Origin: JBAXGW01 sp037139195 | GTDB taxonomy: Bacteria > Bacteroidota > Bacteroidia > Bacteroidales > JAHJDW01 | NCBI GenBank assembly: GCA_037139195.1 | Contig: JBAXGW010000025.1 | Location: forward strand, 1 to 56,469 | Direction of reading: 5' to 3' | Length of the DNA stretch: 56,469 nucleotides | Shown here: positions 1 through 15,500 of the stretch, piece by piece | Layout: each line of letters starts with the position of its first letter | How positions within the stretch are numbered: position 1 is the first letter of the stretch | Notes under the pieces: generated by a model | Told to the model about the DNA's origin: nothing | The model's database searches: none | What the model saw: the letters and a program-made list of their open reading frames with translations, nothing else | Position numbers and translations under genes: made by a program

Positions 1-3000
1 GTCGGTAATAGTGCCTGTGGCTTGCGCACTGGCTCCTCCACCTGAGATAGTAACACTCTGATTTGCAGCATCAACTTTATTACTGATTGTGCCATATAAC
101 GTTTCCGTTGGTTCAACGTAAGAATCGTTAGTAATCGGAACACTTACTGTTTGACTTAAAGCATTCGCTCCTCCAAAGTTAAGAGTTGATGAAACCGCGG
201 TATAATCAGAACCAGATAATGCAGTATTATTTGAAGTTGCAAAATCAATAGTAAAAGCATCTTGAACTGCATAATTCAAAGCTACAGTATAATTGGCTGT
301 GCCAACAGCTTCGTTAACTGAAAAACCAGTAATTGAGATTACTGCCGCATCGTCATTTGTAATAGTTCCTGTTCCTGTAGTTGTTCCAAGAGAAATATTT
401 CTTCCATTATTTACTAAATTGCTTATTTCAACAGTAAATGTTTCATTAAGCTCAACTTTTGTGTCTCCTTTAACTAAAACTGTAATGGTTTTTGTCAAAT
501 TACCTGCCGCAAAAGATAAGGTTCCTGAATTTGTTGTATAGTCATTGTCGGCAACAGTTGCAGTCCCATTAACAGTTGTATAATCAACGGTAGTAATAGC
601 ATCAGAAGGATTAGAAAGAGTAACAGTAAAAATATAAGAAGTGTTTCCAGAGTTTCCTTCATTATGAGTTACGCTGTTAATACTAATTGTTGCTGCATCA
701 TCATTTGTAATTGTTCCTGTTCCTGTAGAAGTTCCTAAAGTAATATTTCTACTATTAACTGACAAAGCACTCAAAGCAACCGTAAATGTTTCGTCTTGTT
801 CTATTTTGTTATCTCCATTTACTAAAACTGTAACTGTTTTTATTGTTTCTCCGGCGGCAAATGTAAGAGTTCCGCTCTTCGAAGTATAATCATTATCAGT
901 TGTAAGAGCAGTACCATTGGCAGTAGCATAGTTAACAGTAACAGTTGCATCTGAAACACCTGACATCGTTACAGTAAAATCATAGCTTGTTGTTCCGCTA
1001 TTGCCTTCATTATGGGTTACATTATCAATGCTAACTGTTGCAGCATCATCATTTGTAATTGTTCCTATTCCACTTGCGTCAGTAATAGTGATATTTCTTC
1101 CACTTGCAAGAAGATTGCTTAAGTTAACAGTAAACGTTTCATTTAATTCAATTTTATTGTCTCCATTTATTGTAATATCAACGGTTTGAATTTCACCTGT
1201 TGTCCCACTAAAATTCAATGTGCCTGTTTTTGCAACAAAGTCGGCATCAGCAGTTGTGGCTGTTCCAATAGCTGTGGCGTAATCAACTGTAAAAGGAACA
1301 TCAAGGCTTCCGCCACTGTGAGTTACGTTAAAAGTTAAAACACTTGTTCCGCTGTTTCCTTCTGTAATTGAAACATCGTTTATTGTAATTGCAGCTGCGT
1401 CATCATTTGTAATAGTTCCTGTGCCTGTTGCAGTTCCAGCTGGCAATGTAATGCTTCTGCCATTGTTTACAAGGTTACTAAGAACTACTGTGAAATTTTC
1501 TGTTGGCTCAACTATATTATCCCCATTTACTAAAACTGTAATTGTTTTAGATGTTTCACCTGCTGCAAATGTTAATGTTGCGGCATTTAAAGAATAATCT
1601 GCATCGGCAACTGTTGCAGTTCCATTTACAGTAGTGTAATCAACTTTTACCTCAGCATCTGAGGCTTGTGAAAGAGTAACTGTAAAATCATAGCTGGTTG
1701 TTCCGCTATTTCCTTCGTTATGAGTAACACTATTAATGCTAACAGTAGCAGCATCGTCATTGTTTATTGTTCCAGTTCCTGAATTATCAGAGAAATTAAC
1801 TGTTCCTGCAGGAGCACTAACAGGTACTATATTGCTTAAGTTAACTGCAAATGTTTCGTTATTTTCAACTTTGGTATCTCCATTTATCGTTATTACAACA
1901 GTCTTTGTTTCGCCAGCAGTACCCGAAAATACTAATGTTCCCGTTTTCGAAACATAATCGGCATCAGCAGTAGTAGCGGTTCCATTTGCAGTTGCGTAAT
2001 CTACTGACAAACCGTCTTCCACATCCATACTTAATGTTGTAGTGAAAGTAAGTGTTTGAGTTCCTGAATTGCCTTCAGTAATTGTTGCGTCATTAATAGA
2101 AAGCATAGCATTGTCATCGTTCGTAACAGTACCAGTTCCTATTTTATATGTTGGATTAATCGTTACATTTTTACCTCCAGCACTCACCGAATTTAAAACA
2201 GCCTTAAATGTTTCATTACCTTCAACCATAACATCTCCATTCACTGCAACTGTTATTGTTTTTGTTTCGCCAATAGTACCAGTGAAAGAAAGTGAGCCTC
2301 CAAAAGCAGTATAATCGCTAGGGGCTTTTGCTGTTACATTTTGAGAATAATAGGATACACTATATCCACCTACTACTTCTGCCCCTGAATGCGTAACTGT
2401 AAATACAAAATTTGTTGTTCCACTATTTGTTTCAAGTTGAGTAACGTTATCAATAGCTAAAACAGCAGCATCATTATCAGCATTAGTTACTGTTACATCT
2501 GATGGATTTAAAACATCATAATTAGCATCAGTAGTCAATACTTGATCCACAGCAGTAACTATTGTATATGAAATATTTCCATCAACTTCAATATCTTCTA
2601 CTCCTGTAACAGTAACTGTTTGAGGGGTATTCCAATTCGCTGCAGTAAATGTTAACGATGCCGGAGAAACAGTTCCTTCCGTTAAATCATTGCTGGTTAA
2701 GGTTACAACAACATCAAAATCTGAAACATCTGTGGCTGGCTTACTCGTTAAAACAACTGTAAATGTTGCTTGACCGCCTGCTTCAGTTGTATTTAATGAT
2801 AACGGAGTAACTGTAAAACCAGGAGTATCGTTATCTGTATTGCTTACAGTAACGTCGGCAGCTACCATATTGCTATAATTTGGATCCGCTGAAGTTGCAT
2901 TGCTAGTAATAACAGAATATGTAATATTTCCGTCAACAATAAACTCATCTTTGCCTTTTACAGTAATTGTTTTTGGAGTATTCCAATTAGCTGGAGTAAA

Positions 3001-3520
3001 AAGAATTGTACTATCCGTAGGTCCAGTAATATATCCTTCAGTATAATCACTGCTATTTACTGTAAATGAAACGTTTTCAGTAGGCTCTGTGTTTAAAACT
3101 ATTGTAAATGTAGCTGTTCCTCCTGCCTCAGTTGTTGTAATTGAAGTTGGGCTGACAGTTACACCAGCAACATCATTATCGGTATTAATTGCAGTAACAA
3201 GAGCTGCAGTTGCATTTTCAAAACCAGACAAATCATCAGTGCTTGGTTTATTAATTGCAAGATTAATATTATAATTTATATCACCATCATCCACGTCATC
3301 ATTAACTCCTGTAACTCTTACGGTTTGAGGAGTATTCCAATTGGAAGCATTAAAGCTTAATTGTGAAACTGAAACTGTTCCTTCTCCAGTGTCATCGCTG
3401 CTAACATTAATCACTACATTACCTGTTGGCGCAGAACCTAATGTTACAGTAAAATCTTCATAGGTTAAATTCTCAGAAGTTGTAACTGATGCCTTACTTG
3501 TTAAAATTGCACCATCCGCT
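1..3520 (-). repeat. Calx-beta repeat block of the giant protein
   Basis: Unit boundaries, read as the N-D-D/N-D-N turn ending each repeat, fall near 10, 350, 690, 1045, 1400, 1750, 2115, 2470, 2835 and 3170. The period is 335-365 bp (about 118 residues). Each unit carries T-x-x-S-D-Y-T, a T-x-T-I-T-V strand, N-G-D-x-x-x-E-x-x-E-x-F and G-T-G-T-I-T-N-D. This is the Calx-beta pattern, a Ca2+-binding beta-sandwich in characterised members. The four or five units closest to the left edge are more alike than those near 2.5-3.5 kb, which suggests more recent amplification toward the C-terminus. Confidence 0.85.
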
Positions 3521-6500
3521 ACGTTTATTGTAATAGTATATGAACAAGTTTCTGAATTATTTGCTGCATCATAAGCGATATAAGTAACAGTTGTGGTTCC
3601 TACATTGAATGTTCCACTATTTAAGGTATTTATTCCCGAAGCCTGAGCAACTGAAGTTGTAGCTCCAGATAATGAATATGTTAATTTGGTTACAGAACAA
3701 TTATCAGAATACGTAGGACTATTGATAACAGCTACCGTAGCACTTGTAGCACCAGACGTCGCAACAGTTTGTGAAATGTTATCAGGGCAAGTAATTGTAG
3801 GCTTTTGATTATCCGAAACAGTTACATCAAATTCAGTAATTGTAGTATTGGAATGATTATCCGTAGCGTCCCATCTTACATGTGTTGTTCCTTGATTGAA
3901 AACGACTCCATTTAACGAGGCCATATCAGCTCCCGTACCTGTTGTTGCTCCTGAAAGGGTATACACCATTGATGTTATTGAACCACAATTATCGACTACA
4001 TCCCATTCAGTTCCCGAATGAGTATAAGTACAAACACCCGAGCCAGTATTTACAAGTCGTTCCGAAAGGTCAGCTATGCTAGGGCCATTAATATCAGATA
4101 TTGTAATAGTTGTAGAGCAAGTAGAAGAATTTCCTGCTGCATCAGTTACTTTTAAATATATTGTTTTATTTCCATAATCAGCACATGTATATGATACAGA
4201 TGATGAATATCCACTTAATTCCGCTTTTGAAACTTCGTATAAAGTAATTCCACAATTGTCAGTTGAGCTATTATCAATAACTGCAGGAAGTACAACAATA
4301 TTTCCAGTTAAATCTAATTGAACTGTTGCCGATTTGCATATTGCAGTTGGATTTTGAATATCAGAAACTGTTACAGTATATGTGCATGTTTCGGAATTAC
4401 TTGACGCATCTATGGCTAGACAAGTAACCGTTGTAACGCCTTTATTAAAGGCAACACCATTGATTGTAGATAAAGTGCCAGATGTTGCTCCAGTAAGGGT
4501 GTATGTTAATGTAGCAACTGCACAATTATCCGATGCTGTAGCATTCCATAAATTGTCGTTATGAGTATATGTGCAGGCATTTAAATCTGTATTAACGGTT
4601 TTATTTGTTGGGCAAAATGTGAATGTGGGTTTAATTAAATCTTGAACAGTAACAGTAGCATCACAACTTGAAACATTCGTATTATTGTCAGTAACTGTTA
4701 ATGTAACCGTATTTTGCCCTAAGTCAGCGCATGTAAATGCTGTTTTGCTTGCCGCAAGACTAAATATACCGCAAGCATCAGTTGAATTATTGTTAATATC
4801 TGCAACAACTATAGATGCATTACCAGTTGCATCAAGCTGAATTGTTTTATTCTTGCATAGTGCAGTTGGAGCTACATTGTCAACTACTGTTACTGTAGAA
4901 GTACATGTTGCAGAGTTATCTGAAGGATCTTTTACTGTTAAAGTTACAGTAACTGGAGTTCCAATATTTGTACAATCAAAGGTATTTGGGCTAACCGTCA
5001 TTGTTGCAATGCTGCAATTATCTGAAGAACCATTATTTACATCAGCTCCTGTAATTGTTGCCGTACCATTTGATGCCAATTGAACGGTTATGTCTTTGCA
5101 AACTGCTACTGGCAAAATCACATCCTGAACTGTAACAGTAGAAGTGCATGTTGCCGTATTATTGCTAAGATCTGTAACTGTTAAAGTTACAGTATTTGGT
5201 CCGCGATTTAAGCACGTAAATGTAGACTGAGAAATTTCTATACTTTGTATGCCACAATTATCTGTAGATCCATTATCAATTTGATTTGCTGTTATGCTTG
5301 CATTTCCAGATGCATCGAGCTGAACTGTTAAGTTTTGACATAATGCAGTAGGTGCTTGATTGTCGTTTACAGTTACTGTATAAGAGCATGTTGAAGCATT
5401 TCCCGAACCATCTGTTGCAGTCCAAGTTACTGTAGTAATTCCTTTATTGAAAACAACTCCATTTAGACTAGTTCCAGTGCCTGTTGTAACTCCTGTAAGG
5501 GCATAAGTTAGGCTAGCAATTGTATTACAAGCATCGGTAGCAGTAGCATTCCACAATATTCCACTATGTGTATAAGTGCAAAGATTATTGTCTGTATTAA
5601 CAGATTTATCTGCTACACAAATAATTGTTGGATTAACTTTATCTTCAACTGTAACTAATGATGTACAGCTTGATATATTGCCATTAACATCAGTTAGAGT
5701 TAGAGTTACCGTATTTGTTGCAGGATTTGAGCCGATATTAGCACAGGTAAAAGCAGATTTGTCAATTGTTTTAGAATTTATTCCGCAAGCATCAGAAGAG
5801 CCATTATCAATTTGATTCGCTGTTATTGTAGCATTGCCTGTTGCATCAAGTTGTATTGTAATATTTTGACATATTGCATTAGGCGCAATATTATCAACTA
5901 CTGTAACAGTAGCATTACATTCGTTATAATTGCCAGCTGGGTCAGTTACTCTTAATTTTACTGTATTTGATCCAATATTTGAACAATTAAAAGTATTTGG
6001 TGTAGCTGCTTTTATTAAACTACTTGAACAGTTATCATAAGAACCATTATCAATATCAGAACCCGATATAGTTTTGTTTCCAGTAGCATCAAGGTAAACC
6101 GTAATATTTTTACAAACAGCAACTGGATAAATATCATCTACAACGGTTACTGTTGAAGTGCATGTAGACTCATTCCCGTTGTTGTCGGTAACAGTTAATA
6201 TTACCGAATTAGTTCCTACATTATCACAGTTAAATACTGTCTTGCTAGCAGAAAGGCTTTGTATACCACATGCATCCGAAGAATTATTATTAATATCTGC
6301 AGGCAAAATGGTTGCACTTCCTAGTACATCTAAATATACTGTTTTATTTTTACAGATTGCAGTTGGTGCTGTAACGTCCTGAACTGTTATAGTTGCATTA
6401 CAAGTTGATGAATTTCCTGAACTATCTGTAACCGTTAAAATAACAGATATATCGCCTGCATCTGCACAATCAAAAACGTCAGGGACAACTGTCATGCTTG

Positions 6501-9500
6501 CAATTCCATTTGGATCCGAGGAACCTAATCCAATTGCAGCAATATTAGCCTCTGAAAGAGTATAATTACCAGTTGCATCAAGTTGAATTGAAACTGGGTT
6601 ACAAACCACTGTTGGGTTTTCATTGTCTTCAATAATTACCTGATAATTTCCAGTATTTGTATTTCCATGAATATCAGTTGCAGTCCAAACAACAGTATGG
6701 GTTCCAACTTCAAATTTTTCACCAATTATGCTTGTCGAAAGATCTGTTCCAACAGAAGCACCTCCATCTATAGAATAAGATATAGAACTTACTGCACAGT
6801 TGTCAGTTATAGTTGGATTCCAGAGAATATCAGCAGGGTCTTTTGCAGTATAGTCTCCTAATCCTGCATCTGTGCTTCTAGTTTGTGTTCCAACTGTTAC
6901 TATTGATGGTATTTCAACGTCTGAAATAGTAAATACAGTAGAGCAAGTATTACTAATATTTCCACTTATATCATATAATCTCCAAACAACAGTAGTAGTA
7001 CCAACAGGTATCTGTTGTCCAACAAGTGTTGTATTTAAACTCGTTCCTACTTCAGTGCCTCCATTTATTGAATAGGTAAGTTTTACCAACCCTTGATTAT
7101 CTGAAAAACCATAGGGGTCGTATTCCGAACCTGGCACTAAATAATAACAATATCCAACTTCTGAATTCTCAGCAGCAGTAGCATTAGGACAATGTGCTAT
7201 TTCTGGAAGTTGATTATCTGCAACAATAACTTGAATGGTACAAGTTGTTGCATTATTACTTGCATCTGTAGCCGTCCAAATAACTTCTGTAGTTCCAACA
7301 GGGAAGGTTGCTCCTGCAAGTGTGCTAGCATTGTTATGATTATTACTCAAAGTAAGTGTACCACTACAATTGTCAACAGTAGCAGAAGGATTAAATTCTG
7401 TTCCTACTGTGGTGTAATATGCTTTATCTAAATCAGTATTTCTATGAAATTCATTATTTGGGGAACCTGCAGCACAAGTAATTGTTGGATATTCATCATC
7501 AACAACAGTTACATTAAATGTGTAAACAAATGAATTTCCAACAGAATCAACCACAGAATAAGAAATTGTAGTTATTCCTACAGGAAATACATAACCAGGA
7601 ATAGCATAATCTGGAGAAATAGTAACTACAAGATCCTCAGTAGAAGTAACATTGTCAATAAAAGTTGGTGGGATATAACTAACAGCCGCACCACATGAAC
7701 CAGCTGTATTTACAGTTACACTTGTTGGTGCTGTTAATAGTCTTGGTGCTTCTGTATCTATAACATAAGCATAGAAAATTGCTTCGTTTAGATTTCCTTT
7801 ATCATCTTCGGCATGCCATGTTACTTTATTTTCACCCAAATGCATTTGAAGACCGTTTAATGTTGACAAACTATATTCATTTACAAGTTTTGCAACAATA
7901 CCGCAATTATCCGATGCTGTAACATCATCAAACTCTCCACCAGTAACAGTATAATAATTTTGATGTAAATCCGTACTTCGTATTTGATTTCCTGGTACTA
8001 CAACAACAGGAGCTTCGTGATCTTCAATTGTTAAATTAAATGTACAAGAAGTTGAATTTCCATTGCCATCGGTTGCAGTCCAAGTAATAGGAATTATTCC
8101 TGTAGCTCCAACGCCATGTCCTCTAGGAATCGAAACTCCTGATAATGTATTATTTCCAGTTACTGTTAACCCTGTAACTGCGTCAACAAAACTATAAGAT
8201 ACTGCTGGAACCCCACAATTATCAGCAAATGTAATAGGATCAAACTCGTTTCCCAATGCTTTGTATTCACAAGTTCCTGAATTTGTATTTCGCGTTTTGT
8301 CTGTAATACACGAAATTGTTGGAGGAACATCTGTTACAACTACATTAAATGAACATGTAGAAACATTGTTTTTGTTATCAGTAGCTGTATAAGTAACAGT
8401 TGTAGTTCCTAAATTAAATAAATTACCTGACGAATGAGTTGATGTAAAACTTTTTACTCCACTGCATGCATCTGTAGCAATTAGTGCTTGCCATGAAACA
8501 ACTGCTTGACAAGATGTTCCTGATGCTTGAGCTGTAATATCTGCAGCTGGACAGTTCGCAATAACTGGTCCTTCGTTATCAATTACAACTACTTTTTGAA
8601 TATACTGAGTTGAATTTCCGCTTTCATCGGTAATGAACCAACGTACATTCGTTGTACCTAGCACAAATGTGGCAGGTGCATTGTTTGTTATTACTAAATT
8701 TCCTTGAGTAGTACAATTATCTGTGGCTGTAGGATTTGCCAAAGTCATTGTTTTTGTGCAAGTACCTGGATCAATCATCACCGTGTCTGTTGGTGGCAAT
8801 GGAGAAATTACGGGTGCCACATTATCGGTAACGGTAAAGACAAAGCTGCAATTATCAGTGTATTCAATCCCGTTTATTGTTTGTTTAGCAGTCCAAGTAA
8901 TTGTTGTTGTTCCTTTCGGAATTAAAGCACCTGCAAGAGTTGTATTTGATGGTGCACCTGCTAAATCATGAGTTATAGTTCTACCAACAACTGGTTCAGT
9001 AACAACGATAGCATCGTAAAGCGTAACCCCCGAACCTATTGTATAGCCGCATGCTCCTGCATCTGTAGTTTTTATCGCATCATTAGGACAACGTAATACT
9101 GGTACATAAGAATCAACTATATATATATTTTCAGTACAGGTTGTGGTATTGTTAGTTGCATCCTTAGCAGTCCAAACTATTGCATGACTTCCATAAGCTA
9201 AATGAGTACCGTTTAAATAACCCGTTCCTGTTAAGTTATTGGTATATGATGTTACATTGCAATTGTCGCTTACTGGAGGTGTAAATTCACTTCCAACTAT
9301 GGAATAATATGTTACTCCAGAATTATCATATTCTCTATAATAAGTAGAACTTGGACAAGTAATTACTGGGAAAATTGTATCCGTCACAGTAACAGTCTGT
9401 GTATGGTTAACTTGATTGCCATGTGAGTCCCAAGCTGTCCAATAAACATTTGTTGTGCCGCTTGAAAAAATATTGCCACTAGGCGTTCTCGAATAAGTAA

Positions 9501-12500
9501 CTTGTGCAGGGGCATCACAATTATCAGTTGCGGTTGGAGCTCCAACTGTAACTGTTGCATTACATGAACCTGATTCAGCATAAGCAGAAATATTATCTGG
9601 CCAAGTAATGGTTGGATCTTGATTGTCATAAACGTACACATTAAAAGAACAACATGAATTTGTAAAACCTCCACTCGTGGCTGTCCAAATGATATTTGTA
9701 GTTCCTCTAGGAAGTATGGCTCCATCCAAAGAATTTGCATTTGGAGCATAAGGTACTGCCGAAGCATTGCTAGTTTGAATATTGTGTGTTAAGGTTCCTG
9801 ACGATGTAATGTCAAACTCCGTAGATTGAACAGTATATGTACAAACATTTAAATTTGTATTTCTCGATTGATTACCATGACATGTAGCAGGTGGATTTGA
9901 TGAATTACTAACTACAACAGTTACATCGCAAGTTGAACTATTTCCAGCAGCATCGGTTGCTGTCCAAGTAATAACAGTTGTTCCAACAGGCAAACTCGCT
10001 CCTGTTAATGAAGATGTTGAATTAAAATTGTTTATGCAACTAGCTAAAGAACAGTTTTCCCAAACATCCGGTCTAAATTCATTGTCCTGAACAGTATAAC
10101 TTGCCACAGCTTCACGACAGAAAGATGAACCTGGACATGTAATAGTAGGAGCAATATTATCAATTACGGTTACTTTTTGATCAGCTGTAGATGTATTGCC
10201 GTGTACGTCTTCTACCCACCATGTTACATTTGTTGTTCCCACTGAATAGTAGGCTGGTGCATTATTTGAATAAGTATGTACACCGCAATTATCAGTTGTA
10301 GTTGGAATTCCTAAATCAACTCCTGTTGCATAACAACCCGAATTGCTATTTGTTGTTACATCAGCTTGAGGAGTGATTACTGGATTTTCATTATCAGAAA
10401 CAAAAACATAGAAACTACAACTATTAGAGTATACAGTTCCGTTTACCGTCTGAGTCGCAGTCCATGTTACTAATGTTGTTCCAAAAGGAAATTCAGCGTT
10501 TGCGAGTGTATTAGAATGATTGAAGTCATTTGTAAATGTTGCTGCCCCAGAGGTTGAAGTAGCATTAAATTCGGTTCCAGAAACGGTATAGGTACATGCC
10601 GAACTATTAGTGCTCTTAGATTGATCTCCAACGCAAGTAATGGGTGGATATAGTTCTGTTACAACATGAATCACTACTTGACAGGTTGACACATTGTTTG
10701 CTGCATCTGTTGCTGTCCAAGTAATTGTATTAGTGCCTGAAGGCAATTGAACTCCATTTAAACTTGATGTATTATTATAACTATTTATGTATGTAAAAGA
10801 ACAATTGTCGCTTGCTATGGGCTTGAACTCATCGGTACCTACCGTATAATATGTTTTTCCTAAATCACCAATTCTTGTATAATCGCTAACTGGGCATGAA
10901 ATAGTTGGTGAAACATTGTCAGTTACCGTTATATCTGTAGTTTTAGTAATTGCATTTCCAGTAAAATCAGAAACAGTCCAAGTTACAGTGGTTGTTCCTA
11001 TTGGAAATTTTTCATAAGCTAGAGAACTGTATAGATTAAAATCATTTGTTACATTATAATTTGTCTGTGGACAGTTATCATCTATATTTTGTGGATCGAA
11101 CTCAGTCCCTACTGCTGTGTAATAACAAGTTGTAGCCGAAGTATTTTTATTAAAAGTAGCAGCAATATCAAAAGTAGGCGTATTTAAATCGTGAACAGCA
11201 ACTTGAAATTGCATAGTACTCACATTTCCCGAAACGTCCGTTGCAGTCCAAACAACATCACTAATTCCTGTTGGGAATTCAAATCCTGCAAGGGTTGATG
11301 TGTTATTTTGATTATTAATAAGTACAACGCCTGCACAGTTATCGGATACAGTAGGGTCAAATTCAGATCCTACCGTTTTATAGTAACATAAATTTGATGG
11401 AGCATCTTTACTTTGGTTGCTAATAGTTGAAATAGTTGGGAAAACTAAATCCTTAATAATAACATTAAAAGAGCAATTAGTTGAATTTCCTGACTGGTCT
11501 GCAACTGTCCAAACAACAGAGTGAGTTCCTCCCGACAAAACAGTTCCTGCCATTGTTGTTCCAACTACTGGAGTTCCTCCATCCAATGTGTATGATATAG
11601 TAAAGGTATTATCACAATTATCGGTTATATTTTTTGCATCAAACTCTGAACCAGAAACGGTATAGTTACATTGTCCTATTGGTATTTCCCTTGTTTCATT
11701 TCCATAACATACAAAAATTGGAGGTTGAGCATCACTTACTGAAATAGTAAATGGAGTTGAACTTACTGTATTACCATTAACATCGGATAAAGTCCAAACA
11801 ACAGAATATGGATAAGTGGCATCTTTAGGAAGTTGTTTCCCCGCTAAAGTATTAGATCCAGTGAAAACTACTATATTATTCTTTTTGATTTCATAGGTAG
11901 GTGTTTGAGTATTACAATTATCATAAACATTTCGTAAATCGAAGTCTGTTCCAGGAATTGTAAAATAACATTGACCAGGGTCAGTTGAACGAGTGAAACT
12001 TCCTGTTGTTTGCGTATAAGTAGGGTTTTGAGTATCGTTTACTTTAACATAAATTGTGCAAGTTGAAACATTGTTAGAGCCATCTGTTGCGGTCCATGTT
12101 ATATTATGCGATCCAACAGGCAATTGTTTGCCTTGTAAAGTATTAGTTCCATCAAATGAGTTTACTGCTATAACAGCACATCCATCACTAGTTGTTGGGT
12201 CAAATTCAGTCCCTACTACTGTATAAAAACAAACATTATTAGCTGCATTTCTTTCGAAAGGAGTGCTGAGTGAACTTCCAGAAGGACATGTAAGAACTGG
12301 AGGAGTAATATCAGTTACAACTACATTAAAGCTCATATATGTAGTATTTCCCACAGCATCTTTTGCCCAATATCTTATTAATGTTGTTCCTACGGGAAAT
12401 GTTGCTCCACTAGCAAAACCATTTATTTGACCAAAAACAGTTACTGCGCAATTATCAGATGCAGTAGGCTCTGCCCAAGAAACAACTGCTCCGCAGCCCG

Positions 12501-15500
12501 TAGAAATTTCAACTGAAATGCTGCTTATAGATGTTATAGTAGGGAAATCATCATCAACAACGGTTACTCTAAACGAACTAGTTCTGGTATTTGTACCATC
12601 GCTAATTGTCCAAACAATATTATTTATTCCTAATGGCAAGGTTACTCCAGCAAGTGTTGTTGCACTTACCGGTGAATTAGAATTAATTGTATATGTTATA
12701 ATTGGACTTCCACAGTTATCAGTATATGTAGCATCAAATTCAGTTCCTGCTATGGTATAGCCACAACCTGCATTTGTATTACGCGATTGATTTCCAATAC
12801 TAGATATTGTAGGTGCCTGATTATCAACTACTGTTTTAGTAAAGGTTAAACTTGAAGCAGCAGAATTACCACTAGCATCAATTGCAGTCCATGTAATAAT
12901 ATTTGCGCCTTTTAACAGCTGTTTTCCTGCAAGAGAACCTGTTCCACTTAATGAGGTAGCTCCTGTAACTGTATATGACATAGTTGAACCTGTACAGTTG
13001 TCTGTTACATTAGGATTAAACTCCGATCCATTTATTGTATAATAGCATAAGCCATTTGTCATATTAACATTTGAAGTAACCGTATTAATAGTTGCTACAA
13101 TTGTTGGAGCGGTATTATCAACTACTGTAACTGTTGCATTACATGTGCTAGTTTTTCCAGCTGCATCTTTAACGGTCATTACAACTGTATTGACGCCTTT
13201 ATTTGAACAATTGAAAGACGTTTTACTAAGTGTAATATTCAAACTTCCTTGAGCAGTACAATTATCAGAAGAACCATCATTAACATCTGCAACTGTTAAA
13301 GTAGCAATTCCGGTAGCATTTAAATATAACGTAGCTGGTTTACATACTGCTACTGGTGCAATATTATCAGTAATCACTACATCAAAAGTACATGGATTGC
13401 TTGTATTATTAACGGCATCAATTGCTGTATATGTAACGGTGGTCGTTCCCACTGGGAAAGTTGAACCAGGTAGGTGCGATTTAGTCCATGTTAAGCTTCC
13501 AGAGGCAGTGCAATTATCTGTAGCAGTTGGTTCTGTCCATGAAACTACGGCGTTACATTGACCAGCGTCAGCATTTTTTGAAATATTTGCTGGGCATCCA
13601 CTAATAATAGGCTTTTGATTATCAACGACAGTAACGTTAAAGCTGCATACATTGCTAATATTTCCGACTGCATCTGTGGCAGTATAGGTTACAGCTGTTG
13701 TTCCAGCACTAAATAATGTACCTGGTGTGTGCGATTTTGTCCACACTAAATTACCTGAAGCAGTACAATTATCAGTAGCAGAAGGTTCTGTCCATGAAAC
13801 AATTGCTGTGCAAACTCCAGCATCACTCGATTTAGTTATATCAGATGGGCAACCAGTTATTACAGGTTTTTGGTTATCTGTAATTGTAACAGTAAAACTA
13901 CATTGAGCACTTGAATTGTTTGATGCGTCTTTGGCTGTATAGGTAACAGTAGTAGTTCCAACAGGAAAAACGGTGCCGGAAGAATGTGATTTTGTCCATG
14001 TTATATCCAAAGGCGAAGTACAATTATCTGTAGCAGTAGGCTCAGTCCAAGTAACTAATGCTCCACACAGATTAGCATCGTTAATTTGAGTGATATTTGA
14101 AGGACAATTAACTATAACAGGTATTTCTGTGTCAGTTACCGTTACAGTAAAGCTACAAGATGTTTTGTTTCCTGATGCATCGCTTACTTCAAATGTATTA
14201 GTAGTAATTCCAACAGGGAAAACGGAGCCGCTTGCTAGTCCAGCAGTTTGAGTTGTTATAGAACCAGAGCAATTATCTGTTCCAACTGGAGCAGTATAGG
14301 TTGCTATAGCCCCACAAGTTCCTGCTGTTGCAATTGCAACAATATTATCGGGGCAAGATATTACAGGAAACTCATTATCAATAATGGTTACCGTGAAGCT
14401 ACATGTTGATTTATTGTTAGAAGCATCTGTTGTTTCAAAAGTATTTGTTGTTACTCCAACAGGATACACAACACCAGAAGCTAATCCTGCAGTTTGAACA
14501 GTAGAAACACCAGCACAGTTGTCTGTTCCAATAGGTGCAGTATAAGTTACAACTGCGCCACAAGTTCCTGCATCAATATTTTGAGAAATATTTGACGGAC
14601 AAGTTATTTCTGGCAGTTCAACATCCTTAACTGTAATTGTAAAAGTGCAGGTTGAAAACTTTCCACTTGCATCTGTTGCAGTTACAGTAATTAGCTGTGT
14701 TGAGCCATTTCCTCCACTTAAAATTGTTCCTGCTGAGGGGGTTTGTGATAAAACAACCGCTCCAGAACCACAATTATCAGTAGCAGTAATTCCTAAAAGT
14801 GAAATGTAATTAGGAATAGCAGCAGTGCACAATCCAACGCTCATATTTAGATCCCTATCTACTGGACAATTAGTAATTGCAGGATCTTGATTGTCAATAA
14901 CAGTAATAGTAAAACTCCAAGTTGATGTTTTTCCATTAATATCATAAGCTTTCCATACAATACTATTTGCACCTTTTGATAATTGAATTCCAGCTAAGGA
15001 TGTTGAAGCATTAGTTCCTACCTCAGCTCCTCCATTTATTTTGTATGTTAATTTTAAAATTCCGCAATTATCAGTAACCGTGCTTGGATCAAATTCAGTT
15101 CCCGAAACAGTATAATAACATTGACTAGCATCTGTATTTTTATTTCCAGTAACAGCTGAGCCGCTAACAATTGGAACTTCTTCGTCTTTTACTGTTACAG
15201 TGAAAGAACAAGTTTCACTATTCCCACTTGCATCAGTAGCAGTAATAGTAACTAATTGGGTAGAATTATGTCCTCCTGTTAGAACGGTTCCTGACACTGG
15301 ACTCTGGGTTTTTACAATAGAACCATCAGCCGTACAATTATCGTGCGCAGTAGCACTTGCAGTATAATCGGGCAATGTGGCATTACAACTTCCAGCATTT
15401 GTATTTAAATTTTGATTGCTGGGACATGTGATAGTTGGCTTTACATTGTCAACATTGATATTTAAAGCTTGAGAAATTGCACAACTTTGGCTACTAATCG

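Noticed and set aside
293..12760. Many plus-strand open frames of 60-85 codons opposite the giant gene
   Set aside because: They recur with the repeat period, are rich in V, S, T and P as expected for antisense of repeated T/V/N codons, and match no family. They are shadows of the minus-strand gene.
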